A DNA stretch of 64,000 bases from Glycocaulis abyssi (GTDB taxonomy: Bacteria; Pseudomonadota; Alphaproteobacteria; Caulobacterales; Maricaulaceae), in assembly GCF_041429775.1 (NCBI RefSeq), contig NZ_CP163421.1, positions 1,885,001-1,949,000 on the forward strand, in the 5' to 3' direction. The translations under genes were made by a program, and so were the position numbers. Below the pieces are notes generated by a model. The model was not told where the DNA came from, made no database searches, and saw nothing but the letters and a program-made list of their open reading frames with translations. Shown here one piece after another: positions 17,211 through 26,306 of the stretch (position 1 is its first letter; each line of letters starts with the position of its first letter).

Positions 17211-17630
17211 TCACAAAACCACAGCATTGATGCGCGATTTCAACGCCTCGCGGATGGCGCGGTAGGCGTCCAGGCGTGCCTCGCGGCTACCTTCGATTTC
17301 GGCCGGATCGGCCAGATGCCAGTGCTCGACGCGTGCCTTTGCACGCTGCGCCAGCTCTCTGGCCGCCTCGTCGGCTTCCGGTGCCAGGCACACCACCAGC
17401 GTGTCTGGTCCCGCGCTGACATCCTCCAGACCTTGTGGCTCAAACCCGGACAGGTCCGCCCCCTCTTCGCGCATCACGGCGATCATGAACCCGTCGGCAC
17501 AGCTGGCCGGTTCGATACCGCATGATTGCACACGCGCAGCTTCGCCAAACCGCGCACGCCACAGCGCCTCGGCCATGGGCGAGCGCACAGAATTGCGTCC
17601 GCAGACAAAGACGGCCCGAGGCGCGCTCAC
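17211..17630 (-). CDS. Low-molecular-weight protein tyrosine phosphatase family
   Basis: 139 residues. The P-loop is C10-GRNSVR16-S, the C(X)5R signature with Asn and Ser in family positions. The C-terminal HLADPAEIEG supplies the general-acid Asp. Related proteins include arsenate reductases, but the CxxNxxR loop is that of phosphatases. The start overlaps the UPF0262 stop by 4 bp. The surrounding order is a conserved alphaproteobacterial cluster. Substrate unknown. Confidence 0.88.
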   Translation of the reverse strand: MSAPRAVFVCGRNSVRSPMAEALWRARFGEAARVQSCGIEPASCADGFMIAVMREEGADLSGFEPQGLEDVSAGPDTLVVCLAPEADEAARELAQRAKARVEHWHLADPAEIEGSREARLDAYRAIREALKSRINAVVL

Positions 17631-18112
17631 CCGGCTCTCCGGTGCAGGGCGACAATCAGGGTGAAGAGGCGCCTTGCCGTGTCGAAATCGACATCGATCT
17701 TGCCTTCCAGCCGCTCTTTCAGCAGCGAGGAGCCTTCATTATGGACGCCCCGGCGGCCCATATCGACTGCCTCGATCTGGGCGAGCGAGGCATCGCGCAC
17801 CGCCTCGTAATAGCTTTCGCAGATTAGGAAATAGTCCTTCAATATGCGGCGCAACGGCCCCAGCGAGAATACGAACATGCGCACCGGCGTGCCGTCCTCC
17901 GCGCTGACATCAAAGACCAGGCGCTGCTCCTCGATGGCCAGACGCAGCCGGTAGGGGCCGCCCGGCCCGTCTTCAGGCCGAAAGCGATTGGCTTCAAGCA
18001 GATCGGCAATCGCCACACGGCGTTCGTGCTCGACGTTTTCCTCCGCCTTGCCGATGCTGGCGGCATCCAGCTCGATCGCGATCAGCCGGTCTTCAGGGGC
18101 ATGTTCGCTCAT
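17627..18112 (-). CDS. UPF0262 family protein
   Basis: 161 residues, the usual length. Conserved blocks include LIAIELDAASIG, PYRLRLAIEEQRLVFDV, LGPLRRILKDYFLICESYY and RRGVHNEGSSLL. The family is restricted mainly to alphaproteobacteria and has no established function. It overlaps both neighbours by 4 bp. In related genomes hisD usually precedes it, but here DUF2948 is directly adjacent. Confidence 0.93.
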   Translation of the reverse strand: MSEHAPEDRLIAIELDAASIGKAEENVEHERRVAIADLLEANRFRPEDGPGGPYRLRLAIEEQRLVFDVSAEDGTPVRMFVFSLGPLRRILKDYFLICESYYEAVRDASLAQIEAVDMGRRGVHNEGSSLLKERLEGKIDVDFDTARRLFTLIVALHRRAG

Positions 18113-18558
18113 GGCGCGCCTTCGCTTTCATGGTCGGGCCGGGCCGACGCCTTCCAGGGCGCGGACACATCGGCGAGCACCAGATCAACGCACTCCACCT
18201 CGACTTTGAGCGCGCCGCCACCGGCAAAGGTGAAGACCAGCGTGCCGGACGGGTCTTCCGCCCCACCCGCAGGCTCAAAGGTCAGCGAGAGCAGGGAGAC
18301 GAAGGCATCCGGCGCGCCCTTGCGCAGGCGCTGGGCCTTTACCGATGTGACCGAACCGATCTGCAGGCCGGAGCGTATGCGCTCACCCTTGCCGGCCGGC
18401 TTTTCCCAGCGATAACGCGTGAAGAGGGCCGTGAAGCGCCGGGCGCGCGCCTCGAATTTGAGGTCAGCAATGCGCGCAATCGCATCCTGCAGCGCCGCCG
18501 AAACCGGCGCGACATCACCCTCGTCCTGACCGATGAGGCGTAATGGCTTGCTACTCAT
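18109..18558 (-). CDS. DUF2948 family protein
   Basis: 149 residues from the ATG at 18558, whose ATGA overlaps the murA stop. The longer frame to 18594 runs inside murA. Conserved features include [22 protein letters not shown] and a C-terminal [15 protein letters not shown]. The family is alphaproteobacterial, of unknown function and typically next to murA. The 4-bp overlaps on both sides imply a single mRNA. Confidence 0.9.
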   Translation of the reverse strand: MSSKPLRLIGQDEGDVAPVSAALQDAIARIADLKFEARARRFTALFTRYRWEKPAGKGERIRSGLQIGSVTSVKAQRLRKGAPDAFVSLLSLTFEPAGGAEDPSGTLVFTFAGGGALKVEVECVDLVLADVSAPWKASARPDHESEGAP

Positions 18559-19823
18559 GCCTCTTCCTTCTCCCGGCGGATATCGGCCCCGCAAGCCGAC
18601 AGCTTTTCCTCCAGCCGTTCAAAGCCGCGGTCAAGGTGATAAACGCGCGAGACGATGGTTTCTCCCTCCGCCGCCAGCCCGGCGATGACCAGCGACACCG
18701 AGGCGCGCAAGTCCGTGGCCATCACCGGCGCGCCTTTCAGGGGCGCAGGTCCGCGCACCACGGCCTCATTGCCGCGCACATCAATGCGGGCGCCCAGCCG
18801 GGTCAGCTCAGGCGCGTGCATGAAGCGGTTTTCAAAGATCGTCTCGCGGATGACAGACGCCCCGTCGGCCAGGCACATCAGCGCCATGAACTGCGCCTGC
18901 AGATCGGTCGGGAAACCCGGATAGGGCGCGGTCTGCATGTCGACAGCCCTGATCGGGCCATTGCGCACAATACGCACGGAGGTCTCACCCTCCTCGACCG
19001 TCACGCCGGCCTCGCGAAGGTCCGCCCACAGCGCCTGATTATGCGCAGGTACCATGCCGGTCAGGGTAACATCGCCGCCCGCCGCAGCCGCCGCCATGGC
19101 ATAGGTGCCGGTCTCGATACGGTCAGCCACCACCGGCCATACCGTGGCACCCAGCGAAGAGACGCCCTCAATCGTGATCGTGCCGGTGCCCGCGCCGGAT
19201 ACTTTCGCGCCCATGGCATTGAGGCAATTGGCGAGATCCTCGATCTCCGGCTCTCGCGCGCAGTTTTCCAGCTTTGATGTGCCCTTCGCCAGCACGGCGG
19301 CCAGCATGGCGTGCTCGGTCGCGCCCACAGAAACAAACGGAAAGACGATATGCCCGCCCTTCAGCCCACCTGCCGGAGCCTCTGCCAGCACATAGCCTTC
19401 TTCCAGCGTGATTTTCGCGCCCAGCGCCTCCATGGCTTTGAGGTGCAGATCGACAGGGCGCGCGCCGATGGCGCAGCCGCCGGGCAAGGAGACTTTCGCT
19501 TTGCCCTCGCGCGCCAGCAGCGGGCCCAGCACGTTGAAGGTCGCGCGCATCTTGCGCACCAGATCATAAGGGGCGGTGGTGCCTGCAAGATTTGCTGCCG
19601 TAAGGCTCAGACGGTTACCTGACTGCTCCTCGGCCTTCACGCCCAGATGCGCCAGGAGATGGGCCATGAAGCGCGTATCAGCCAGGCGCGGCATGTTCTC
19701 CAGCAGAAGCTCGCCTTCGGTCAGAAGGCATGCCGCCATCAGCTTCAGGGCCGAGTTTTTCGCGCCGGAAACCGGAATGGTGCCGGAAAGCGGCTGTTTC
19801 CCGCGAATGACAATGCGATCCAT
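18555..19823 (-). CDS. murA: UDP-N-acetylglucosamine 1-carboxyvinyltransferase
   Basis: 422 residues, full length. The start [20 protein letters not shown] is followed by [10 protein letters not shown]. The catalytic, fosfomycin-reactive cysteine is C117 in [15 protein letters not shown]. The enzyme adds enolpyruvate from PEP to UDP-GlcNAc, the first committed step of peptidoglycan synthesis. It leads the overlapped run to DUF2948, UPF0262 and the phosphatase. A small basic protein gene lies 72 bp upstream. Confidence 0.98.
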   Translation of the reverse strand: MDRIVIRGKQPLSGTIPVSGAKNSALKLMAACLLTEGELLLENMPRLADTRFMAHLLAHLGVKAEEQSGNRLSLTAANLAGTTAPYDLVRKMRATFNVLGPLLAREGKAKVSLPGGCAIGARPVDLHLKAMEALGAKITLEEGYVLAEAPAGGLKGGHIVFPFVSVGATEHAMLAAVLAKGTSKLENCAREPEIEDLANCLNAMGAKVSGAGTGTITIEGVSSLGATVWPVVADRIETGTYAMAAAAAGGDVTLTGMVPAHNQALWADLREAGVTVEEGETSVRIVRNGPIRAVDMQTAPYPGFPTDLQAQFMALMCLADGASVIRETIFENRFMHAPELTRLGARIDVRGNEAVVRGPAPLKGAPVMATDLRASVSLVIAGLAAEGETIVSRVYHLDRGFERLEEKLSACGADIRREKEEA

Positions 19824-19895
19824 GAAAACGGTCCTGAAAACGGGTGAGGCGAGGCGGCGATACGCCTGCCATGTAGGATGGGGCTTGCCCCTATC

Positions 19896-20066
19896 CTAGC
19901 CCTGACCGGCAGGCTTTGTGCCAGTCGTTTTTTCAGCGCCGCCTTTGGCCGGTCTGGCGGCTGCCTTGCGCCGGCGCAGATTGGCGCGCAATGCCTCGGC
20001 CAGACGCGCCTCGCGGCTGTCTGATCCGGCTGGCGGGCGAGAGCCTTTATCGGATTTTCTGGTCAT
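19896..20066 (-). CDS. Small basic protein upstream of murA
   Basis: 56 residues from ATG 20066 to TAG 19896. The sequence begins MTRKSDKGSRPPAGSDSR and continues EARLAEALRANLRRRKAAAR, then a Lys/Ala/Gly-rich tail. The central segment is an amphipathic, strongly basic helix. Similar short proteins with an (R)EARLAxALRANLRRRK core are, to my knowledge, found before murA in other alphaproteobacteria. The codon pattern and position in the same strand run support a real gene. Function unknown; RNA or ribosome association would fit the charge but is speculation. Confidence 0.75.
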   Translation of the reverse strand: MTRKSDKGSRPPAGSDSREARLAEALRANLRRRKAAARPAKGGAEKTTGTKPAGQG

Positions 20067-20133
20067 GGATTGGGTGTGCCTTCAAGCAGGTGGCCGGTCA
20101 AGCGGGCACTCCCCTGCGTCGGCTACCACCTGT

Positions 20134-20198
20134 TTCGTTTTCCCGGCGAAAGCCGGGATCCAGAAAATTGCTGGGCACCGGCTTGCGCCGGTGAAACG
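20134..20198. repeat. Dispersed 65-bp repeat, family A, copy 2
   Basis: Second copy of the element at 14894-14958, in the same orientation. It has hairpins CCCGGC/GCCGGG and CACCGGC/GCCGGTG. The differences between copies fall in paired positions of the first hairpin and so keep it intact. Confidence 0.85.
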
Positions 20199-20318
20199 CG
20201 TGGTGAGTTGTACTCAAAGGCAACAGGCCGCTTTGCGGCCTGAAAAGCGCGATCCCCGGTCAGGCCGGGGACGGGCCTTTGCGCCCAGCGACTGCCTGCC
20301 CCCGCGCAGGCGGGGGTT

Positions 20319-20358
20319 CGCGGAACATCGCAACGCTGATGCGTTGCGAAGCTAAAAG
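20319..20358. repeat. Dispersed 40-bp repeat, family B, copy 1
   Basis: CGCGGAACATCGCAACGC, a short loop, then GCGTTGCG and GCTAAAAG. The core is a hairpin of CGCAACGC with GCGTTGCG. The same unit occurs at 47092-47132 with one extra base and a changed loop. Confidence 0.8.
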
Positions 20359-20461
20359 AGTTCCCCCTGCAACAACCGCAAGCGCGCCCTTGGCGCGGCT
20401 GCAAACTTGGGCTATACGCCCCGCTCCGGTAGGGCAGGCCGCGCGCCGCCCGGCACCGAAG

Positions 20462-20536
20462 GCCGCTATAGCTCAGGGGTAGAGCGTTCCCTTGGTAAGG
20501 GAGAGGTCGAGTGTTCAATTCACTCTAGCGGCACCA
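20462..20536 (+). tRNA. tRNA-Thr (GGT)
   Basis: 75 nt including encoded CCA. The acceptor stem is GCCGCUA/UAGCGGC with discriminator A. The D-arm is AGCUCAGGGGUAGAGC, and the anticodon arm UCCCUUGGUAAGGGA has GGU at 20494-20496. The T-arm contains GUUCAAUUC. It stands alone before the nfeD gene. Confidence 0.97.
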
Positions 20537-20628
20537 TTTTTCTTTCTTCTCCATCCCCCTTCCGCATTGGGCTTTCGCCATTTCCGGGTTAGGTTTGCTG
20601 TCAGGCCACCAGCTGACGGAACCCCTCC

Positions 20629-22092
20629 ATGTCCGTGATGCGATTATCCTCTGCGAAGTCCCTGCTGACGCCTGTGCGGCTGTTTTGCGCGGGGCTGATT
20701 GCGCTCGGCGCGGTGATGCTGGCCGCAGGCGCGCTGGCGCGGCAGGCCGGGAGCGCGGCAGGCACCGTCCATCTGGTCAGCCTGCAGGGCGCGATAGGTC
20801 CGGCGCGGGCAGGCCATGTGGTGCGTGTGATCGAGCGCGCAGCCGGCGAGACGGACGCCGTCATCATAGAGATGGATACGCCGGGCGGCCTCGTCGATGC
20901 GATGCGCGACATCAATAACGCGATCCTTGCCTCCTCCGTGCCGGTAATCGTTCATGTCGCACCCACGGGCGCGCGGGCCACCAGCGCCGGGGCCTATATC
21001 CTCTATGCGGCCCATGTCGCCGCGATGGCGCCAGGCAGCACGGTCGGCGCAGCAACCCCTGTGACCATGGGCGGCGCGCCGGGCCGTCCGCCTGCCACGC
21101 CTGATGAGGACGAAGAGGAGAGCAATGAGCCGGGCAATGCGCTGGAAGAAGCCGCGCGCCAGCGCAGCGAGCCGGCCACCCGTCAGGCACCCGGCAATGA
21201 CGAGGCCATGCGCAACAAGATGGTCAACGATTCGGTGGCCTATATCCGTGCGCTGGCAGAGTTGCGGGGGCGCAATGGCGACTGGGCCGAGCGGGCGGTG
21301 CGCGAAGGGGTGAGCCTGACCTATAGCGAGGCGGTGGCCGAGAACGTTGCGGACTTCGTTGCTGGCTCCACCACCGAACTCCTGACCCTCGCCAGCGGCC
21401 GCACGGTGATGCTGGGCGATGGCAGCGAGGTGACACTGGCGCTTGAAGGGGCCGCTATTGAGCGCGTGGAGATGAGCCTGCCAACGCAGATCCTTACCGT
21501 CATCACCGATCCCAATATTGCCTTCCTGCTGCTCAATCTCGGCTTTATCGGCCTCCTGGTGAGCTTTTATAACGGGCTGGAGCCGATCACCTTTGTGGCC
21601 GGGCTCATCTGCATCATTGTCGGGCTCTATGCGCTCAACACCCTGCCCCTCAACTATGCGGGCGCGGCGCTGATCGTGCTGGGGCTGGGCCTGCTGATCG
21701 CGGAGGTGTTCATAGCCTCCTTCGGATTGCTGGCGCTGGGCGGGGTGGTAGCCTTTGCCATTGGCGCGCTGATGCTGGTCGATACCGATGTGGAGGGCCT
21801 GCGCATTGACTGGCCGCTGGTGCTGGCGATGAGCGCGGTGATGGGCGTATCGGTGCTGCTGGCGGGCAGCTATGGCCTCGCCGCGCAGGCGCGCAAGGTG
21901 GTGACCGGCCGGGAGGGCCTGACGGGGGCCACCGGCACCGTGTTAAACTGGCTCAATGGCGCGGGCCATGTGCTGGTCGAGGGCGAGCGCTGGCAGGCCG
22001 TGTCCTCTGATGATCTGCAACCGGGCGACACGGTAAAGGTCGTTTCGGTGGACGGGCTGACTGTAAAAGTGAAATCATCTGGCCGGGGCTAG
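20629..22092 (+). CDS. NfeD-family membrane serine protease (long form, ClpP-like)
   Basis: 487 residues. An N-terminal membrane segment or signal (about 15-38) is followed by a ClpP/crotonase-like protease domain. That domain contains VIIEMDTPGGLVDAMRDIN and the serine motif ATSAGAYILYAAH. An acidic low-complexity linker (DEDEEESNEPG) lies near residue 165. The C-terminal half has about four or five membrane segments (for example FLLLNLGFIGLLVSFYN) and ends in a soluble NfeD OB-fold. Long NfeD proteins cleave hydrophobic C-termini, including those of partner stomatins. The slipin gene follows by 33 bp, the classic pairing. Confidence 0.93.
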   Translation: MSVMRLSSAKSLLTPVRLFCAGLIALGAVMLAAGALARQAGSAAGTVHLVSLQGAIGPARAGHVVRVIERAAGETDAVIIEMDTPGGLVDAMRDINNAILASSVPVIVHVAPTGARATSAGAYILYAAHVAAMAPGSTVGAATPVTMGGAPGRPPATPDEDEEESNEPGNALEEAARQRSEPATRQAPGNDEAMRNKMVNDSVAYIRALAELRGRNGDWAERAVREGVSLTYSEAVAENVADFVAGSTTELLTLASGRTVMLGDGSEVTLALEGAAIERVEMSLPTQILTVITDPNIAFLLLNLGFIGLLVSFYNGLEPITFVAGLICIIVGLYALNTLPLNYAGAALIVLGLGLLIAEVFIASFGLLALGGVVAFAIGALMLVDTDVEGLRIDWPLVLAMSAVMGVSVLLAGSYGLAAQARKVVTGREGLTGATGTVLNWLNGAGHVLVEGERWQAVSSDDLQPGDTVKVVSVDGLTVKVKSSGRG

Positions 22093-22125
22093 GCTGCCGG
22101 CAAGGCAATAAGGAAGGAGAACGCT

Positions 22126-22902
22126 GTGGCGGAACTGGGCATGAATATCGGGTTTCTGCTGGGCCTTGCGGCCGTGGCGTTTGCCTTCCTGTCTTCGGCG
22201 ATCAAGATTTTGCGCGAGTATGAGCGCGGCGTGGTGTTCACGCTGGGGCGCTATTCCGGCACTAGCGGGCCGGGCCTCATCATCCTCATCCCCATCGTCC
22301 AGCAGATGGTGAAGGTGGATCTGCGCATCGTGGCTGAGGACGTGCCAAGCCAGGATGTCATCAGCCAGGACAACGTGTCGGTGCGCGTCAACGCCGTGCT
22401 GTACTACCGCATTGTCGATCCGCAGCGCGCCATCAACCAGGTCAGCGATTTCCGCGAAGCGACCAGCCAGCTCGCCCAGACCACGCTGCGCTCTGTGCTC
22501 GGCAAGCACGATCTTGATGAAATGCTCTCCCAGCGCGACAAGCTGAACGAGGATATCCAGGCCATTCTTGATTCCCAGACCGAGGCGTGGGGCATCAAGG
22601 TCTCCAATGTCGAGATCAAGCATGTCGATCTGGATACATCCATGATCCGCGCCATCGCCCGTCAGGCCGAGGCCGAGCGCGAGCGGCGCGCCAAGGTGAT
22701 CGCGGCAGAGGGCGAGCAGCAGGCGGCAACCAAGCTGGCCGAAGCGGCCCATATCCTGGCCACCCAGGACGGGGCGATGCAGCTGCGCTACCTGGGGACG
22801 CTCTCCGACATCGGCCAGAAAGGCACCAACACCATCGTCTTCCCGATGGCCGGTGATCTCATCGCGAACCTCACGGCGCCGCGAAGCGGAGGCCAGAGCT
22901 GA
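22126..22902 (+). CDS. Slipin (stomatin/prohibitin-like SPFH protein)
   Basis: 258 residues from GTG 22126, supported by an AGGAAGGAG ribosome site 6 bp upstream. A single N-terminal membrane hairpin ([20 protein letters not shown]) is followed by the SPFH domain with [18 protein letters not shown] and [17 protein letters not shown]-terminal coiled-coil is rich in Ala, Glu and Arg ([19 protein letters not shown]). Slipins form membrane microdomain scaffolds and are substrates or partners of NfeD. The two genes are clearly one operon. Confidence 0.95.
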   Translation: MAELGMNIGFLLGLAAVAFAFLSSAIKILREYERGVVFTLGRYSGTSGPGLIILIPIVQQMVKVDLRIVAEDVPSQDVISQDNVSVRVNAVLYYRIVDPQRAINQVSDFREATSQLAQTTLRSVLGKHDLDEMLSQRDKLNEDIQAILDSQTEAWGIKVSNVEIKHVDLDTSMIRAIARQAEAERERRAKVIAAEGEQQAATKLAEAAHILATQDGAMQLRYLGTLSDIGQKGTNTIVFPMAGDLIANLTAPRSGGQS

Positions 22903-22919
22903 CCGTACTGACTACCGGC

Positions 22920-23924
22920 ATGCATAGCGCGTTGTTTCCGGATATTGCGGCCCGGGAGGCGGGCCTGCTGCCCGTTTCAGACGGCCATTCCCTTTATTGG
23001 GAGCGGTCCGGGCTTGAGGGCGGACGCACGCTTCTTTTCCTGCATGGCGGGCCGGGATCCGGCGCGAATGCGCGCCACCGGCGCTATGCCGACCCGGCGA
23101 TCTGGGAGACCATCCAGTTTGACCAGCGCGGGTGCGGGCGCTCCGCCCCGCTGTTTGAGCTATATGCCAACACGACCGCGCACCTGATCGAGGATATCGA
23201 GGCGCTGCGCGAGCATCTGGGTCTTGAGCAATTTGACTGCGTGATGGGTGCCAGCTGGGGGACCACGCTGGCTCTTGCCTATGCGCAGGCACATCCCGAA
23301 CGCGCGGGAAGTGTGCTGGTCGAAGGCGTCTTCCTGGCGACACGCCGGGAGCTGGGCTGGTGGCATGGCACGGCCGGAGCGGGCGCGGTCTATCCCGATG
23401 CCCATGACTGGCTGATGCACGGCGTGCCGGAGGCGCTGCATGACGATCCGCCCGGATTTGCCCGCTGGGCGCTGGAAGCCATGCAGACGGAGCTGGCGGG
23501 CGGTGCGCCCCTGCTGGCAAGACTGGATGATCCTGATGGCGAGGCCGTGCTGAAGGACAGCGTGATATTCCGCTGGATCGCCTATGAGGAATTGCTCTCA
23601 CATCTGGAAGCGACCCCGCAGAGCGCACTGGCGAACTTACGCGCCAAGGGCCGCGACAAGCTGATCTCAACCGCCCTCATCGAAGCGCATTATTTTTCCA
23701 ATTACTGCTTTCTGAAAGAAGGCCAGCTGCTGACCCATGCAAACCGCCTCACCATGCCGGTGCATATCGTCCACAGCCGTTATGACATGGTGTGTCCGCT
23801 ACAATCGGCCTTCGATCTGAAAGACGCGGCGCCGGACGCGCGCCTCGTCATTGTCCCGGCCCATGGACATGCCATGAGCGAGCCCGTCTTCAAGGTTGTG
23901 AGGAACGTGATTGCCGGGCTTTAG
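22920..23924 (+). CDS. pip: Proline iminopeptidase, peptidase family S33
   Basis: 334 residues. The oxyanion motif LFLHGGPGSGANARH, FDQRGCGRSAP and the nucleophile elbow GASWGTT are diagnostic of prolyl aminopeptidases. The Asp is in HSRYDMVCPL and the His in VPAHGHAMSEP. The enzyme removes N-terminal proline from peptides in the cytosol. The start lies 17 bp after the slipin stop, so cotranscription is likely. The last 4 bp overlap the convergent GNAT gene. Confidence 0.9.
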   Translation: MHSALFPDIAAREAGLLPVSDGHSLYWERSGLEGGRTLLFLHGGPGSGANARHRRYADPAIWETIQFDQRGCGRSAPLFELYANTTAHLIEDIEALREHLGLEQFDCVMGASWGTTLALAYAQAHPERAGSVLVEGVFLATRRELGWWHGTAGAGAVYPDAHDWLMHGVPEALHDDPPGFARWALEAMQTELAGGAPLLARLDDPDGEAVLKDSVIFRWIAYEELLSHLEATPQSALANLRAKGRDKLISTALIEAHYFSNYCFLKEGQLLTHANRLTMPVHIVHSRYDMVCPLQSAFDLKDAAPDARLVIVPAHGHAMSEPVFKVVRNVIAGL

Positions 23925-24391
23925 CGCTGGGCCGCCAGCTCCAGATGGTAGAAGCGATTAAAATCCGTGGACGGATAGTCCGAGAACGGACCACCGGGCA
24001 GAAAGCCCCGTTTCAGATACAGCCTCACCGCTGCCTCGAACGCCGGTCCGGTACCGGTTTCCAGGTTCAGCCGCACCATGCCGCGCGCACGCGCCGCCGC
24101 AATGATGTGATCGAGCATGGCTGCGCCCGCGCCCTGCCCGGCAAAATCGGGATGGACGCGCATGGACTTTATCTCGCCATGGGTGGCGCTCAGCGCATTT
24201 AGCGCGCCTACGCACGCGATCTGGTCACCGCGCCACGCCGTCCAGACGGTTATCTGCGGCTTTTGCAGGCCAGACAGGTCCAGCGCGAACACCGTGCCGG
24301 GCGGGGAGCTGGCATGCATGCCCGCCAGATGCAGCGTCAGAAGGGCGCGCACCGCCTGGCCCGACAGATCATCTTCGCGAATTTCGTACAT
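23921..24391 (-). CDS. GNAT family N-acetyltransferase
   Basis: 156 residues from ATG 24391, behind a GGAGAGG ribosome site; the longer open frame to 24565 would cross the TetR operator region. The acetyl-CoA loop is IKSMRVHPDFAGQGAGAAMLDHI (motif A, Q/RxxGxG/A type), and the C-terminal part ends with RLYLKRGFLPGGPF. Such enzymes acetylate amino groups of small molecules or proteins. The substrate is unknown. It diverges from the TetR gene with 162 bp between starts. Confidence 0.85.
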   Translation of the reverse strand: MYEIREDDLSGQAVRALLTLHLAGMHASSPPGTVFALDLSGLQKPQITVWTAWRGDQIACVGALNALSATHGEIKSMRVHPDFAGQGAGAAMLDHIIAAARARGMVRLNLETGTGPAFEAAVRLYLKRGFLPGGPFSDYPSTDFNRFYHLELAAQR

Positions 24392-24528
24392 GGCCCGCCT
24401 CTCCTGCCGGCCCATCGCTAGCGCCCCGCTGCTCACGGTGAAAGCTCCTGACGGCGTGTCCGGCGCACCCTCTCCACCGCCTGCCTGCCTTTCGCTCACA
24501 ACTGCTGGATGTTCGGGCTTGCTTAAAA

Positions 24529-24542
24529 ACCAACCGGTTGGT
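24529..24542. promoter_or_regulatory. Candidate TetR operator: perfect 14-bp palindrome
   Basis: ACCAACCGGTTGGT is perfectly self-complementary and ends 11 bp before the TetR start codon. It therefore lies over the promoter/leader of the TetR-led operon and also in the divergent gap to the GNAT gene. Position, symmetry and length fit an autoregulated TetR-family operator. Confidence 0.75.
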
Positions 24543-24553
24543 ATGTAACGAGC

Positions 24554-25216
24554 ATGAGCACGCAAGACCCGGCAAACAAGACTGTTTCAGCCCGCATCCC
24601 GCGCGGGGAGGCGCGCACGCGCCTGCTCGACACCGCCCTGAAGCTGATCCGCCAGCACGGCTTTGCCGGGACCAGTGTGGACGCGCTGTGCAAGGAGGCG
24701 GGCGTTACCAAGGGCGCCTTCTTCCACCATTTTGAGAGCAAGGAGGCGCTCGGCGTCGCTGCGGCCGATTACTGGTCTGAAACCACGTCGGCCCTGTTCG
24801 CCAGCGCGCCCTACCATGCACCGGAAGACCCGCTGGAGCGGGTCTATGCCTATCTCGATTTCCGCGCGGGGCTGGTAGAGGGGGAGATCCCGGAATTCAC
24901 ATGCCTTGTCGGCACGATGGTGCAGGAGACCTACGATCTCTCCACGCCTATTCGCGAGGCTTGCCATGCCAGCATTGCCGGCCACGCCGCGACACTGGAA
25001 GCCGACATTCAGGCTGCCCTGGACGCGCGAGGGCTAGGCGCGCCCTACAACGCCTCCAGCCTGGCACTTCTTACCCAGACCGTCCTCCAGGGCGGCTTCA
25101 TCACCTCCAAGGCGCAAGGCGGGCCAGAGCCGGTGCTGGACGCGATTGCGCATCTGAAACGCTATTTCACCTTCATTTTCGAGGGCGAGGCGGCACATGA
25201 GAGGAGCGCAGCATGA
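24554..25216 (+). CDS. TetR-family transcriptional repressor
   Basis: 220 residues. The N-terminal helix-turn-helix is textbook: TRLLDTALKLIRQHGFAGTS, then VDALCKEAGVTKGAFFHHFESK. The C-terminal ligand domain has no recognisable ligand signature. It leads an operon whose second gene overlaps its stop by 4 bp (ATGA). A perfect palindrome sits 11 bp before its start, so autoregulation and repression of the five downstream genes is the simplest model. The inducer may be a reactive small molecule given the operon contents, but that is inference. Confidence 0.93.
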   Translation: MSTQDPANKTVSARIPRGEARTRLLDTALKLIRQHGFAGTSVDALCKEAGVTKGAFFHHFESKEALGVAAADYWSETTSALFASAPYHAPEDPLERVYAYLDFRAGLVEGEIPEFTCLVGTMVQETYDLSTPIREACHASIAGHAATLEADIQAALDARGLGAPYNASSLALLTQTVLQGGFITSKAQGGPEPVLDAIAHLKRYFTFIFEGEAAHERSAA

Positions 25217-25827
25217 GAACCATCCGTATCATCGAGCACGTCTCGCTGGACGGGGTGATACAGGCCCCGGGCGGTCCTGAAGAGGATGTGGATAGCGGCT
25301 TTACCCATGGCGGCTGGGCCTTTCCCCATTTCGACGAGGCAGTCGGCGAGGCAATAGACGCTGCCCACGGCACACGCTTCGATCTGCTGCTGGGACGGCG
25401 CACCTATGATATCTGGGCGGATTACTGGCCGCACCAGACCGGCCCGATGGCCGATCAGCTAAACGCCGCGCGCAAACATGTCGCCACCAGCCGGCCGGAG
25501 AGCCTTGGCTGGGGACCGGCCGACGGTCTTGGCAGCGATATTGCCGCCGGCATACGCCGCATCAAGGCAGGCGACGGCCCTGATCTCGTCGTGTGGGGCA
25601 GCTCCACGCTGACGCCCCTGCTGATCGAGCAGCAGCTGGCCGACGAGGTCGTGCTGCTGGTCTTCCCGGTCATGCTGGGGCGCGGCAAGCGTATCTTTTC
25701 GGACATGGCGGCACCCAGTGAACTCACGCTGGTCAGCTCGAAGGCGGCTGCATCGGGCGCCGTCATCAGCACATACAAGCCCGCGGGCGCCATGCGGACC
25801 GGCACTTTTGCCGAGACGGCGGAATAA
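25213..25827 (+). CDS. Dihydrofolate reductase / RibD C-terminal domain protein
   Basis: 204 residues. The start MRTIRIIEHVSLDGVIQAPG and LLLGRRTYDIWADYW are typical of RibD_C-type NADPH reductases. VVWGSSTLTPLLIEQQLADE and LLVFPVMLGRGKRIF complete the nucleotide-binding fold. Members are often stress- or antibiotic-associated and are not true folate enzymes. The ATG overlaps the TetR stop, so it is translationally coupled. Substrate unknown. Confidence 0.9.
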   Translation: MRTIRIIEHVSLDGVIQAPGGPEEDVDSGFTHGGWAFPHFDEAVGEAIDAAHGTRFDLLLGRRTYDIWADYWPHQTGPMADQLNAARKHVATSRPESLGWGPADGLGSDIAAGIRRIKAGDGPDLVVWGSSTLTPLLIEQQLADEVVLLVFPVMLGRGKRIFSDMAAPSELTLVSSKAAASGAVISTYKPAGAMRTGTFAETAE

Positions 25828-25859
25828 CCGCTCACACGTAAAAAAGAGGGCCGCCACCT

Positions 25860-26267
25860 ATGACTGAACTGACCACATCAGTAACCAATCCCGAAACCAC
25901 CAAGGGAGTCATCCCCTATCTGGATATGGGTGGAAAGGCGCTGGAAGCGGCGAAGTTCTACGAGAAAGCCTTCAATGCAAGGATGATCGGGCATGTGCCC
26001 GGCCAGAGCGCCGGACGGGTCGCGCACTGCCAGATCGAGATCAATGGCGGCACGCTGATGATGACCGATCATCGCGACGCGGCTGTGGAGCGCGAGGGCT
26101 TTCACCTGCAGATCGTTGCTGCCGACGCGCAGGCGCGCTGGGACCAGGCCGTCAAGGCAGGTTGTGAGGTTGTCATGCCGTTCGAGATGCAATTCTGGGG
26201 CGACCGGTGGGGGATGGTGCGCGATCCGTTCGGCGTCCAGTGGGCCTTCAACGAAGCCGCGAGTTAG
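25860..26267 (+). CDS. VOC/glyoxalase superfamily protein (PhnB-like)
   Basis: 135 residues. The pattern VIPYLDMGGKALEAAKFYEKAFNA and the end WGDRWGMVRDPFGVQWAFNE is that of PhnB/YdhR-like VOC proteins. These usually bind a metal through paired beta-alpha-beta modules. The gene lies 32 bp after the reductase in the same operon. Candidate roles are dehalogenation, isomerisation or resistance-type binding, but none can be chosen. Confidence 0.88.
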   Translation: MTELTTSVTNPETTKGVIPYLDMGGKALEAAKFYEKAFNARMIGHVPGQSAGRVAHCQIEINGGTLMMTDHRDAAVEREGFHLQIVAADAQARWDQAVKAGCEVVMPFEMQFWGDRWGMVRDPFGVQWAFNEAAS

Positions 26268-26306
26268 CGGCGCCTAATCAGTCAACAAACAGGGAGGACA
26301 GGACCC

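Larger units (their letters stand above)
20067..20461. other. 395-bp intergenic region with repeat elements
   Basis: No gene is supported between the small murA-linked gene and tRNA-Thr. The stretch holds family A repeat copy 2 (20134-20198), several short GC-rich palindromes (for example CCCCGGTCAGGCCGGGG near 20254 and CCCCCGCGCAGGCGGGGG near 20300) and family B repeat copy 1 (20319-20358). It is a mosaic of REP-like elements. The bases just before 20462 should carry the tRNA promoter. Confidence 0.75.

Noticed and set aside
14768-20461. Short repeats checked as a possible CRISPR array or integron
   Set aside because: Copies are kilobases apart with no regular spacers, and no cas or integrase genes are present.
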